From the NCBI GenBank assembly GCA_964593455.1, contig CAZQHK010000026.1:1-64000 (forward strand): 64,000 bases of DNA, in the 5' to 3' direction. Shown here one piece after another: positions 34,210-41,715 of this stretch. Source of the stretch: CAZQHK01 sp964593455. Lineage in GTDB: Bacteria > Muiribacteriota > CAYSPT01. The position numbers were made by a program, and so were the translations under genes. How positions within the stretch are numbered: position 1 is the first letter of the stretch; the number at the start of each line of letters is the position of its first letter. The notes under the pieces are model-generated. The model ran no database searches, was not told the origin of the DNA, and worked only from the letters and a program-made list of their open reading frames with translations.

Positions 34210-36453
34210 TTATTCAGGAAGAGGAACTCCCTTCCCGCGTATTGACCAGTCCAGACTGTCCTCGTCAGCTTTGAGCTGAAGCACTTCGGGGCCCGATCTG
34301 ACAATCTGGGTTCGCTGACTGCTAATTTCAGCTTTCATGAGATCACCTTTAAATGAAACCCAGAGCTTGATGTCCAGAAACGGTATCTCTATACGTTTGC
34401 ATACCACGTCTTCCACGTTCTCCGTATCGCCGCCGAATATGTCGAGTATCATGATCTTTTTTTGTTCGGGAATATAAACCGGAACTTCGGCCCAAGTTAG
34501 CTCTTCGATATTGGTATGCCGGGTAAGCAGAGTCCATTGATCGATCATGTCCTGACCAAACAGAAACGGTTGAGAGGAAAACGGAATTCGTTTTTTTACA
34601 GGAACCAGATCTTCAATGCTCGTAATTGATGATTTCCTATCAGCCGGGGCTTCATACGTAATATGTTCTATATACCCGGGATATACCTTGCAATCGAAGA
34701 GGTCGTCGATGACTCCTATTTTGCTCAAGTACCGGGCGGCACAGCGGTAGGCCAGTTGTTTCCCATTTCTGTCGAGAATAATGGATATATTTTTCTGAGT
34801 CATAGTATCGTAACCAAGTTCATTGGCGTCCATGAACAGATGTGAAAGGTACTGGCTCTGTCCGGATTCACGACTATCGGATGATTGTTGAAAATCAGTA
34901 TGGAGATATCCGAACTGTTGTTTGCCCACTTGCAGGGCAAAGTAAGATGTAGTCTGGTCGGGAACAGAGAAGTCCCGTTCGGGAAGAGCCAGGAGAATTT
35001 CTTCCGGTGGAACAGGTGAAATAATAGTTATCTCCGCAGTGAGGCCTGAGATATTTGTGATCGGTGGCAAGACTATGTGCAGGTTATCTGTAGAGCGCGA
35101 TTCATCCATGAACGGGTCCAGGGAATGCCAGGTGTTGTCGGTCCCAAAAAATTCCACCCAAATGTGCCAGGTAAAACGCCCTGATCCATACGGAAAATAG
35201 GCCAGGCCCTGGACTGTTCGAGAAGGTATTCCGGAGGCTTTGAGAAGAGCTACCGTGAGATTGGCGAATCCTGCCACCGGACCTTGTTTTCGCTGAAGTG
35301 TCTTAATAGCCTGAAGGGGACCGGGTTTAAACTGAATGTTATCGGCTACCCATCCGGCAATACGGCAGGCTAATTCTTCGCGTCCGGTGGTTTCTCCGGC
35401 AATGTCGAGGGCCATGGTTTTGATCTGTGGTAGATCGGACTCCTGGTTTATGGACGGCGCCAGGTGCCCGGCCAGCGCGAACTCTTGAGGAGAAGGTATC
35501 GAGCCCGATTTTTCTGTTGGCAGCCTTCGCCCGAGGTAAAAAGTCCCTTCCAGATTTTCTTCGTTTAAAGAACCGGTAAAGCGTTGCCTGGTTCCGGTAA
35601 GTTTTCTTTTGGAGAACGGGAGCTTTTCGGCCGCTAGCTTCAATGAGACTGCGGCCGATTCCAGTAACTCCGGAACAACCAGGGGCCCCTTCAGGTCTGC
35701 CTGCATCATGTTGCTGTGATGGCAGGCTTCAAAAGCACGAATATATCCCCGTTTCACCCGCTCCACGGTGACACCCATAGCCGGTATCTCAAGTCGCAGG
35801 AGACGGCCTTCGGATCCGATCCAGACTTTGAAGGTGAGTGGGATAAGGGTGCAGTAAAAAAGCGCCGCCTGTTGTTTTTTACCCATCACCACGATCTCTT
35901 TGTTTCCCATGAACCGGGCATCAAATCGGCGCATATTGGCGACCTGTGGGACAAATACAGGGATACTGAAATCCCCCACTTCCTGTGGCAGGTAGGAAAA
36001 AATCAGTTCGAACTGGCCGAAGAGGTTATTGTCAAAAATAACAAATTTCTCCGGAATACTCAGTACTTTCTTGCGGCTTACCCCATGGGTTTCACCCAGA
36101 ATCTGTGCCTCCCCGAGGCGAGGGAAAGAGCAGGTCAGTCTCTTTGATTTCGTTTTATAGTCAATTGTCACCTCGTAAGTGAAGGGACGCTTTTCCTGCC
36201 GGGAATAGAATTCATTGGCGGCATAGTGGGTGTCTGGCAGGTTACCGATACGTGAGAAAAGTATGCGCGTTTCCAGGTGGTTTTGAAGCAGTCCGTTTTC
36301 CCGATCAAACTGCTCCAGGGTAGAGTATCCGTATGTTTCTCCGTCTTTGCTGATGAGAAAATATGATCCGGCGAGTACTTGGCCGGAGGCTGCGATAATT
36401 AAAACAAGGCCGGCTGTGAGCCAGGCGCTGAAGAATGGTGGATGAGGTTTCAA
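34210..36453 (-). CDS. Exported transglutaminase-like protein lacking the catalytic Cys, with duplicated flanking domains
   Basis: A signal peptide (hydrophobic AWLTAGLVLIIAASG, cut near VLA-GS) is followed by two similar all-beta domains around a transglutaminase-like core. The N-terminal (YFLISKDGETYGYST to KVWIGSEGRLLRLEI) and C-terminal (YFALQVGKQQFGYLHT to KLWVSFKGDLMKAEI) domains look like a duplication of a DUF3108- or LolA-like fold. In the core, ALLKASGIPSRTVQG, TWHIWVEFF (His) and WHSLDPFMDE (Asp) match transglutaminases, but the place of the cysteine reads QGPVAGFANL. The enzyme is probably inactive, or a binding protein. TTG 36453 forms a TTGA overlap with the preceding stop; GTG 36477 is an alternative. 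Confidence 0.75.
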   Translation of the reverse strand: MKPHPPFFSAWLTAGLVLIIAASGQVLAGSYFLISKDGETYGYSTLEQFDRENGLLQNHLETRILFSRIGNLPDTHYAANEFYSRQEKRPFTYEVTIDYKTKSKRLTCSFPRLGEAQILGETHGVSRKKVLSIPEKFVIFDNNLFGQFELIFSYLPQEVGDFSIPVFVPQVANMRRFDARFMGNKEIVVMGKKQQAALFYCTLIPLTFKVWIGSEGRLLRLEIPAMGVTVERVKRGYIRAFEACHHSNMMQADLKGPLVVPELLESAAVSLKLAAEKLPFSKRKLTGTRQRFTGSLNEENLEGTFYLGRRLPTEKSGSIPSPQEFALAGHLAPSINQESDLPQIKTMALDIAGETTGREELACRIAGWVADNIQFKPGPLQAIKTLQRKQGPVAGFANLTVALLKASGIPSRTVQGLAYFPYGSGRFTWHIWVEFFGTDNTWHSLDPFMDESRSTDNLHIVLPPITNISGLTAEITIISPVPPEEILLALPERDFSVPDQTTSYFALQVGKQQFGYLHTDFQQSSDSRESGQSQYLSHLFMDANELGYDTMTQKNISIILDRNGKQLAYRCAARYLSKIGVIDDLFDCKVYPGYIEHITYEAPADRKSSITSIEDLVPVKKRIPFSSQPFLFGQDMIDQWTLLTRHTNIEELTWAEVPVYIPEQKKIMILDIFGGDTENVEDVVCKRIEIPFLDIKLWVSFKGDLMKAEISSQRTQIVRSGPEVLQLKADEDSLDWSIRGKGVPLPE

Positions 36454-37382
36454 GGACGAAAAGTCCCTTCCAGGCACAATTTCACATACTTGATGTTAGC
36501 CGTGGCGGTACCGCTGCCGCTCACGTCCACTCCGAAACCGAGCCGCTTGTCATATGTACTGCGGGAGTGGACACCACGTACTTGAATACGTTCACGGCCA
36601 TCGACAAAGAACGTAAGATCTTTCCCTTTTATGGTGATTCTATACGTATGGAAACCGTTATCGGTTTTAATCTTGATACGTTCTTGTTCGTCATTATTGC
36701 CTTTGCAAAAAGAGATGTACCCGGGATAGAAAGAGACGGTGGAATGATACCGCCCGTCCATTATTCTGAAAGAAATATCAGTTGTGTTTTTACGGCGGGT
36801 TCTGAGTTCCGTATCGATGGTGAATCCTCTGTGGGCAAGTGGGCGCCAGATCGAATCGAGCAACCAGAAGAACGTGTATTCGGAGCGGCTTTTATCCTCT
36901 ATGACAAGTTCTTGATCAACTGATATGTTTGCCTTGGCTCCACCCATTTTTTTCCAGGGTGGAGAAGATTCGGTGGGGAGAGTAGTGCCGGTGTACTCGA
37001 CGTTCCATATCAGGTCACCTTGAAACGGACGTTTAAGTGGTTGCGCCTGGAGGTTATCTATATGGCATTCGATATAGCCGTCCCGGATAAAATAACTTCC
37101 TTCCCAGGGAGTAACCATGGGCCATTCGCCTTCTTCGAAATACCCTTCGCGGCGAAGAGCCTGCATGTTTTCAGGGAACCCCCCCTGGTCTTCAACATAC
37201 TGATCCACCTTCTTCATGAGTAATTCCATGTCCTGTTTGGCCCGTTCGATGTTCTGGTCTTTTGCCCCGGAATAGGCCAGGTACTCCTGGTATCCGTAGT
37301 AAGCTCCGGCGGCCAGTGCAGCCAGGACAATAAGTTTCAGGAAAGCTCCCCCGCGGTGGTTGTTTTTATGTAATCGGATCAT
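36450..37382 (-). CDS. Pilin-like membrane-anchored protein with ConA/laminin-G-like domain
   Basis: AGGAGG lies 11 bases before the ATG at 37382. The N-terminus RGGAFLKLIVLAALAAGAYYGY resembles a prepilin helix following a glycine, but the Glu normally at +5 is missing, so processing is uncertain. A pilin-like helix and head follow (RAKQDMELLMKKVDQYVEDQGGFPENMQAL, MVTPWEGSYFI). Residues about 150-310 are an all-beta ConA/laminin-G-like domain (WRPLAHRGFTIDTELRTRR, YHSTVSFYPGYISF, FHTYRITIKGKDLTFFVDGRE). The same architecture occurs at 25617-26540. It is co-transcribed with the transglutaminase-like gene. Confidence 0.72.
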   Translation of the reverse strand: MIRLHKNNHRGGAFLKLIVLAALAAGAYYGYQEYLAYSGAKDQNIERAKQDMELLMKKVDQYVEDQGGFPENMQALRREGYFEEGEWPMVTPWEGSYFIRDGYIECHIDNLQAQPLKRPFQGDLIWNVEYTGTTLPTESSPPWKKMGGAKANISVDQELVIEDKSRSEYTFFWLLDSIWRPLAHRGFTIDTELRTRRKNTTDISFRIMDGRYHSTVSFYPGYISFCKGNNDEQERIKIKTDNGFHTYRITIKGKDLTFFVDGRERIQVRGVHSRSTYDKRLGFGVDVSGSGTATANIKYVKLCLEGTFRP

Positions 37383-37609
37383 TGATATGATATCCTCCTT
37401 GCAATTACGTGCTTGTTATTCAGAGCAGGCTCTCAGGTTAAAGTAATTTACTGCGCTATCATTGTAATAATAACACATACAATATTCGTATCACCACGTT
37501 ATATGATAATGAATTTATGCAGTCAGGCGGGATTTGGGTAAGGGATGCTCGTTGCGCCCCCGGTTTTGATGTGATAAACTTTATATAGAAAGGTAGGCCT
37601 TGGAAAGCC
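37383..37609. other. Divergent intergenic region between the pilin-like genes
   Basis: The AT-rich segment near 37440-37510 probably holds both promoters, with several TATA-like hexamers on both strands, but no clear -35/-10 pair can be fixed. I see no ORF. Confidence 0.4.
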
Positions 37610-38788
37610 TTGTTTATCCCTATTCGTCGAGGTTTTTCTCTTATCGAGCTGTTTATTGTTATCACCATCATGGGGATACTGGTTGCGTTTGCCATACCGC
37701 AATTCATGGTTTCAATCAAAGACGCCAAGTATGTCAAGGCCAGTCAGGATCTCGATGCTCTGGTGGATGCTATCCGAAAATATTCACTAAAAAACGATGG
37801 GATGTTTCCCCGAAAAATAATTGATCTGCGCGGCTATATAAACAAACAGCCGGTTTCTCCCTGGGGAATGGATTATGAGATGGACAGCATCTTTGTGTTC
37901 TGTGAGGTGCTGGACCAGGACGACACCAGGGTCAAGCCTATGATCTTGCGCCGGGCTTACAGAAATCCCGGTTTGATGATGGTTACTTCCAGTAAGGGAT
38001 TTGTCAAACAGGGCAGCGGTCTCTACCTGGTTAAACCCATGCCCGGTAGCGAACCGCCTACGAGGATAAACTTTACCGGTACACCAACAGATCCTTCCTG
38101 GAGAGAAGGTGGAAGCAAGGTTCTGTTTTATGATACTTCCGGCGGCGTTATCCGCGAGCGGTTTACGTTTTCCGGTGGTTTGACCGGTTCATCTTTCAAC
38201 TCGCTGAAGCTAAAGGGAACACATCCGACTTTCAACGCTACCGGTACATTTGTCGTCTATGAATCTGGAAATCAGCTGTTCATCAGCTCCGGTCAAGCCG
38301 GGACTAAGTTTGTCATCGCCAATAGTTCGAGGTGTAAATTTCCGGTGTGGTCACCGGTTGCCAACGCGATCGTGTGTGTAGACCCAAGAATACGGGTCAT
38401 TAAGAATCCCGACGGTCAAATAGAAACATGGCGGGTCAGCGATACGGATGGTAATAATCCGTCCTGGTCGCCGGACGGCCGCTTGCTCGCCTATGGTTCC
38501 GGAAGTGATATTTGGATAATACCCTGGACGGCCGTAGATGGCGCTGCTCCCCAGGATCCTTTGGGCACCATAAAAACCAAGGTTAATCTCACCGTCGACT
38601 ATACCGGTACTGTCAGTAAACCTTCCTGGTCAGCGGACGGAACCATGATTGCTGCAATCGGATCCATGGGGAAAGTTGTCATCTTCGATGTTGAACGTCC
38701 GGATAATAATTTCGAGATTACGTATAAAATTGCAGATGGTTCGGATGTTCTCTTGGAAAACGTGGATTCGATCCACTGGTCCCAGTGA
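37610..38788 (+). CDS. Prepilin with C-terminal TolB-like beta-propeller
   Basis: The TTG at 37610 gives MFIPIRRG followed by FSLIELFIVITIMGILVAFA. This is a type IV prepilin leader with cleavage after Gly and Glu at +5. A stem and head follow (QDLDALVDAIRKYSLKNDGMFPRKI, VSPWGMDYEMD). From about residue 150 the protein shows repeated PD40/WD40-type blades (WREGGSKVLFYD, PVWSPVANAIVCVD, PSWSPDGRLLAYGSGSDIWII, PSWSADGTMIAAIGSMGKVVIF), as in TolB. Prepilins normally end with a small beta-sheet, so this is a pilus or pseudopilus subunit carrying a propeller. It is followed after 11 bases by a second protein of the same type. Confidence 0.82.
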   Translation: MFIPIRRGFSLIELFIVITIMGILVAFAIPQFMVSIKDAKYVKASQDLDALVDAIRKYSLKNDGMFPRKIIDLRGYINKQPVSPWGMDYEMDSIFVFCEVLDQDDTRVKPMILRRAYRNPGLMMVTSSKGFVKQGSGLYLVKPMPGSEPPTRINFTGTPTDPSWREGGSKVLFYDTSGGVIRERFTFSGGLTGSSFNSLKLKGTHPTFNATGTFVVYESGNQLFISSGQAGTKFVIANSSRCKFPVWSPVANAIVCVDPRIRVIKNPDGQIETWRVSDTDGNNPSWSPDGRLLAYGSGSDIWIIPWTAVDGAAPQDPLGTIKTKVNLTVDYTGTVSKPSWSADGTMIAAIGSMGKVVIFDVERPDNNFEITYKIADGSDVLLENVDSIHWSQ

Positions 38789-38799
38789 GGAGTTAAATC

Positions 38800-40002
38800 G
38801 TGTCGGCTAAACTGAGAGGATTCACTCTGGTTGAGATCATGATTGTTATCGTGATCATTTCCATCCTCATCGGGGCCGCTGTTGCTCAATATGTCGGACT
38901 TACTCCGGAAGCCCGTAGAATCAGGGCCAGGCAGGACATGGAAAGTATCAGTTCCCAGCTCAATAACTACGCCTTGAGACACAATGGCCGGTACCCGTCC
39001 AATCTCCGGCAACTGGAAAGTGAGCACGCGGTATCTATACCTGAATCGCCGTGGGACCATAAATACTGGATCGATCGGTATTTCATCTACTGTTTTGTTC
39101 CCCTGGAAGGCGGTGGTGGCGGTAATCCTCCGGACCGGCGGCTGAGCGTTGAGGAGATAGCCAAACCACCTTCTTATAAGAACACTGTCCGCCTGCTCTA
39201 CCGCAATCCCGGGAGCATGGTGCTTCAGTCTGATAGCGGGATTATCGTACGCCAGCCCATTATTTCCGCCGATCCGGGCAGGAACGACGGAAAGGCTGCG
39301 ATTCTCAATTCGGGGGGAACTCCTCGGTGGTTTCACCGGGGACAAAGTATCGTATGCTCAAGCGCTACCTCCGGGTACGGACAGCTCACGATACGGACAA
39401 TCGCCGGGACAGAGGAGTCTCTGGGGGTTACCGGGAAGTCGCCTTCTCCCTCGCCCGATCGAAAAAGCCTGGCCTTCGAGGGGCGGTTAACAACGAGCAG
39501 CGTAATCATGATTTATTCGCTATCGGAGAGATCTGCCTCCCCGCTTGGAACTGATAGTAATCCCGTGCAAGGAAATGAACCGGCCTGGTCTCCCCACGGT
39601 GACCTTATCGCCTTTGTAACTTCGAAAGGCGATATAGCGATTACTAACAGCCGGGCCAAGCATGCTATCCTGGATGTCCGTGTTCTCAATACCGCAAAAA
39701 CCTGCAGCAACCCGGTCTGGCATCCTTCGGGACAGATTATAGGGTTTATTGCCAATGGCAATATCTACAAGGCTTCTTTGGCCGGCACCGGCGGCTCCGA
39801 ACTGGTATTCGATGTCAGCGGAATGACTGTTACTTCGTTTTCCTGGTCTCCCGACGGTAATCTCCTGGCCATCGTTTCCGGGAATAAGTTGTATACCTGG
39901 TCAGTAGATTGGGCCAAAGATCTATCGAGCACTCCTTCATCAGATTTCATGACATCTATTAACATCCCAGTCAAGGGTTCCGTCAAATACGTGAGTTGGT
40001 AA
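38800..40002 (+). CDS. Prepilin with C-terminal beta-propeller (second copy)
   Basis: GTG 38800 lies seven bases after GAGGAG, overlapping the end of the previous gene. SAKLRG is followed by FTLVEIMIVIVIISILIGAA, a prepilin leader with Glu at +5. The stem contains ARQDMESISSQLNNYALRHNGRYP. From about residue 165 PD40-type blades appear (PRWFHRGQSIVCSS, PSPSPDRKSLAFEGR, PAWSPHGDLIAFVTSKGDIAI, PVWHPSGQIIGFIANGNIY, FSWSPDGNLLAIVSGNKLYTW). It shares the layout of the preceding protein, including a FVFCEV/FIYCFV strand and a YRNPGxM motif, so the pair arose by duplication. The two may co-assemble. Confidence 0.82.
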   Translation: MSAKLRGFTLVEIMIVIVIISILIGAAVAQYVGLTPEARRIRARQDMESISSQLNNYALRHNGRYPSNLRQLESEHAVSIPESPWDHKYWIDRYFIYCFVPLEGGGGGNPPDRRLSVEEIAKPPSYKNTVRLLYRNPGSMVLQSDSGIIVRQPIISADPGRNDGKAAILNSGGTPRWFHRGQSIVCSSATSGYGQLTIRTIAGTEESLGVTGKSPSPSPDRKSLAFEGRLTTSSVIMIYSLSERSASPLGTDSNPVQGNEPAWSPHGDLIAFVTSKGDIAITNSRAKHAILDVRVLNTAKTCSNPVWHPSGQIIGFIANGNIYKASLAGTGGSELVFDVSGMTVTSFSWSPDGNLLAIVSGNKLYTWSVDWAKDLSSTPSSDFMTSINIPVKGSVKYVSW

Positions 40003-40044
40003 CCACAGGGTCCTCTTTCTATACCTTCTTCCTCCCTCCAAATC

Positions 40045-40073
40045 TTGACATAAGTACATGCTCATGATACAAT
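40045..40073 (+). promoter_or_regulatory. Consensus-like promoter of the phosphosignalling operon
   Basis: TTGACA at 40045-40050 and TACAAT at 40068-40073 are separated by 17 bases. About 110 bases of AT-rich leader follow before the first gene. Confidence 0.78.
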
Positions 40074-40188
40074 TGCCCTGATTTGTAGCTAGTTTTATGA
40101 AATTGCTTATGATTGCTAATTTATAAACACAATAAGGTTATAAAAAATAGTTATTTTCTGACCGGTCCGGAAAGGGTAAACGCGATAC

Positions 40189-40515
40189 ATGGCGCAGAAA
40201 CCGATAACATTTGATCTGGCGGTTGATCACGCTATAGCCACCGGTGTATACAGCAATATTCAGGGAATTAGCTTTTCAGAGACAGAAGTAATCCTGGATT
40301 TTGCGAGAGTCATTCCTCAAAGCAATAAGGGAAAGGTAGTTTCACGTGTCATCCTTCACCCGCGAAATGCCAAGTACTTCTTCCGTAACCTTAAACGAAG
40401 CCTGGAGAATTACGAGAAGGCGCATGGCGAGATAAAAATCCAGGATGGAGAACCAAAGAATATTGGTTTCCGCAGTGATATAACCGCGAGTCCTTCCGCA
40501 GAAGAGACTGATTGA
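40189..40515 (+). CDS. DUF3467-family protein
   Basis: The 108-residue protein matches DUF3467: YSNIQGISFSETEVILDFARV, then GKVVSRVILHPRNAKYFFRNLKRSLENYEKAHGEI. The family is widespread and uncharacterised, with occasional links to stress and structural genes. It is the first gene of the operon running to 51677. The next gene begins just after it. An acidic tail (SPSAEETD) ends the protein. Confidence 0.82.
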   Translation: MAQKPITFDLAVDHAIATGVYSNIQGISFSETEVILDFARVIPQSNKGKVVSRVILHPRNAKYFFRNLKRSLENYEKAHGEIKIQDGEPKNIGFRSDITASPSAEETD

Positions 40516-40529
40516 AAGGGTATCGGTCC

Positions 40530-41666
40530 ATGGAACAATCAGCGGGACCTCCCCCGATAGAAAATCCTCCATCAAGCGTAATTCCCGTGCCTGGCGAAGG
40601 TGAGAAGCCGTCTCCGGCTGGATCAGGCGCGCAATCTATTGATGATCAATGTGCCCGTTTTGATCGCGATCTGGAAGAATCCCGAAGAGAATGTGAAGAT
40701 CTTCGAGCTCGGCTGGAGGTCGAGAAGACGCGTGTTAACGAACTCACTCATGAACACCAGGGGAAAAACGAGCGAATCCGGGTTATGGAGCAGGAAGTAG
40801 AGAAACTGCGGACCAGGCTAACCGATGTAGTCCAACTGGAAAAACAGTGGCAGGCTCGGGAAGAGGAATGGGTTTCAAAAGTGAGTTCGCTGGAGGACAA
40901 ACTGCAATTGGCGGAAACCAAAGCTGTTTCTTTACAGAAAAATTTATCTGTTGCCCAGCAGGAAGTTACTTCGCTTCGCTCGGAATCGTCAACCGACAAA
41001 CAGGCTACCCTGCAACTGAAAGATGCTATGAAGGCGGCCCGGGGAGATAATGAAAAGGTGGCACTTGAACTCGAAGAACTCCGCTTGATGCTCCAATCTA
41101 AAGAGGAAGATCTGCAGGTTGAATTGGAGCAGGTTCGAAATGCATGCACCGTGGATATTACCGAAGAACGAGAGAAGCGAAACAGTCTGGAAGCGGAACT
41201 TGAACAAACCCGGCAGGAAATAACCTCTCTACAGGAGCAGGTGCGTGTCGCGGAGGAAACCATCCGGCGCAGTGACCGGCTGCGGGCTGAACTTGACAGC
41301 CGGGAAGCCGAAAAGAAGGGCTTGGAAGAGGAACTCCAGCACCATAAAGATGAAATTGAGTCTTTAAATAAAAAACTTGATGACCAGAACCTTCGTTTTG
41401 ACAAGGTGAGACTTATTTTCAGAAAAAAGAACAAGATGATTGATGAAACAGGCGAACTTCTGGAAAAACGTGATCTGCTGGTGAAAGAGCTCAGAGAAAA
41501 ACTCGGTAACTATGAATATTGGGATAAAAATAACAAGTTCCTCCTACAGAATTTACAGGATCAGTTAACCGAACTCAATGATTCAGCAAAGATTCTTGGC
41601 ATTAAAAAATTTGTTGATATGAGCGGAAGACTGGGTGACACCCTGTCTCAGATCCAGTGGGAGTAG
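40530..41666 (+). CDS. Long coiled-coil protein
   Basis: The start ATG at 40530 is nine bases after AAAGGG; a TTG at 40512 overlaps the previous stop. A proline-rich N-terminus (about 1-35) leads to a long heptad-patterned coiled coil, roughly residues 40-325, rich in E, K, L and Q. The end (YEYWDKNNKFLLQNLQDQLTELNDSAKILGIKKF) is less regular. No signal peptide or membrane helix is present. It may be a scaffold or substrate for the kinases encoded downstream, which is inference from position only. Confidence 0.8.
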   Translation: MEQSAGPPPIENPPSSVIPVPGEGEKPSPAGSGAQSIDDQCARFDRDLEESRRECEDLRARLEVEKTRVNELTHEHQGKNERIRVMEQEVEKLRTRLTDVVQLEKQWQAREEEWVSKVSSLEDKLQLAETKAVSLQKNLSVAQQEVTSLRSESSTDKQATLQLKDAMKAARGDNEKVALELEELRLMLQSKEEDLQVELEQVRNACTVDITEEREKRNSLEAELEQTRQEITSLQEQVRVAEETIRRSDRLRAELDSREAEKKGLEEELQHHKDEIESLNKKLDDQNLRFDKVRLIFRKKNKMIDETGELLEKRDLLVKELREKLGNYEYWDKNNKFLLQNLQDQLTELNDSAKILGIKKFVDMSGRLGDTLSQIQWE

Positions 41667-41715
41667 GATCTGAGAGGGTACCGGGAAACGCCTGGTCCGA
41701 AGAGAGGTGGATGGC

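Noticed and set aside
40748..41434. Long antisense ORF across the coiled-coil gene
   Set aside because: It is serine-rich, has no ribosome-binding site and mirrors the repetitive glutamate and leucine codons of the real gene.
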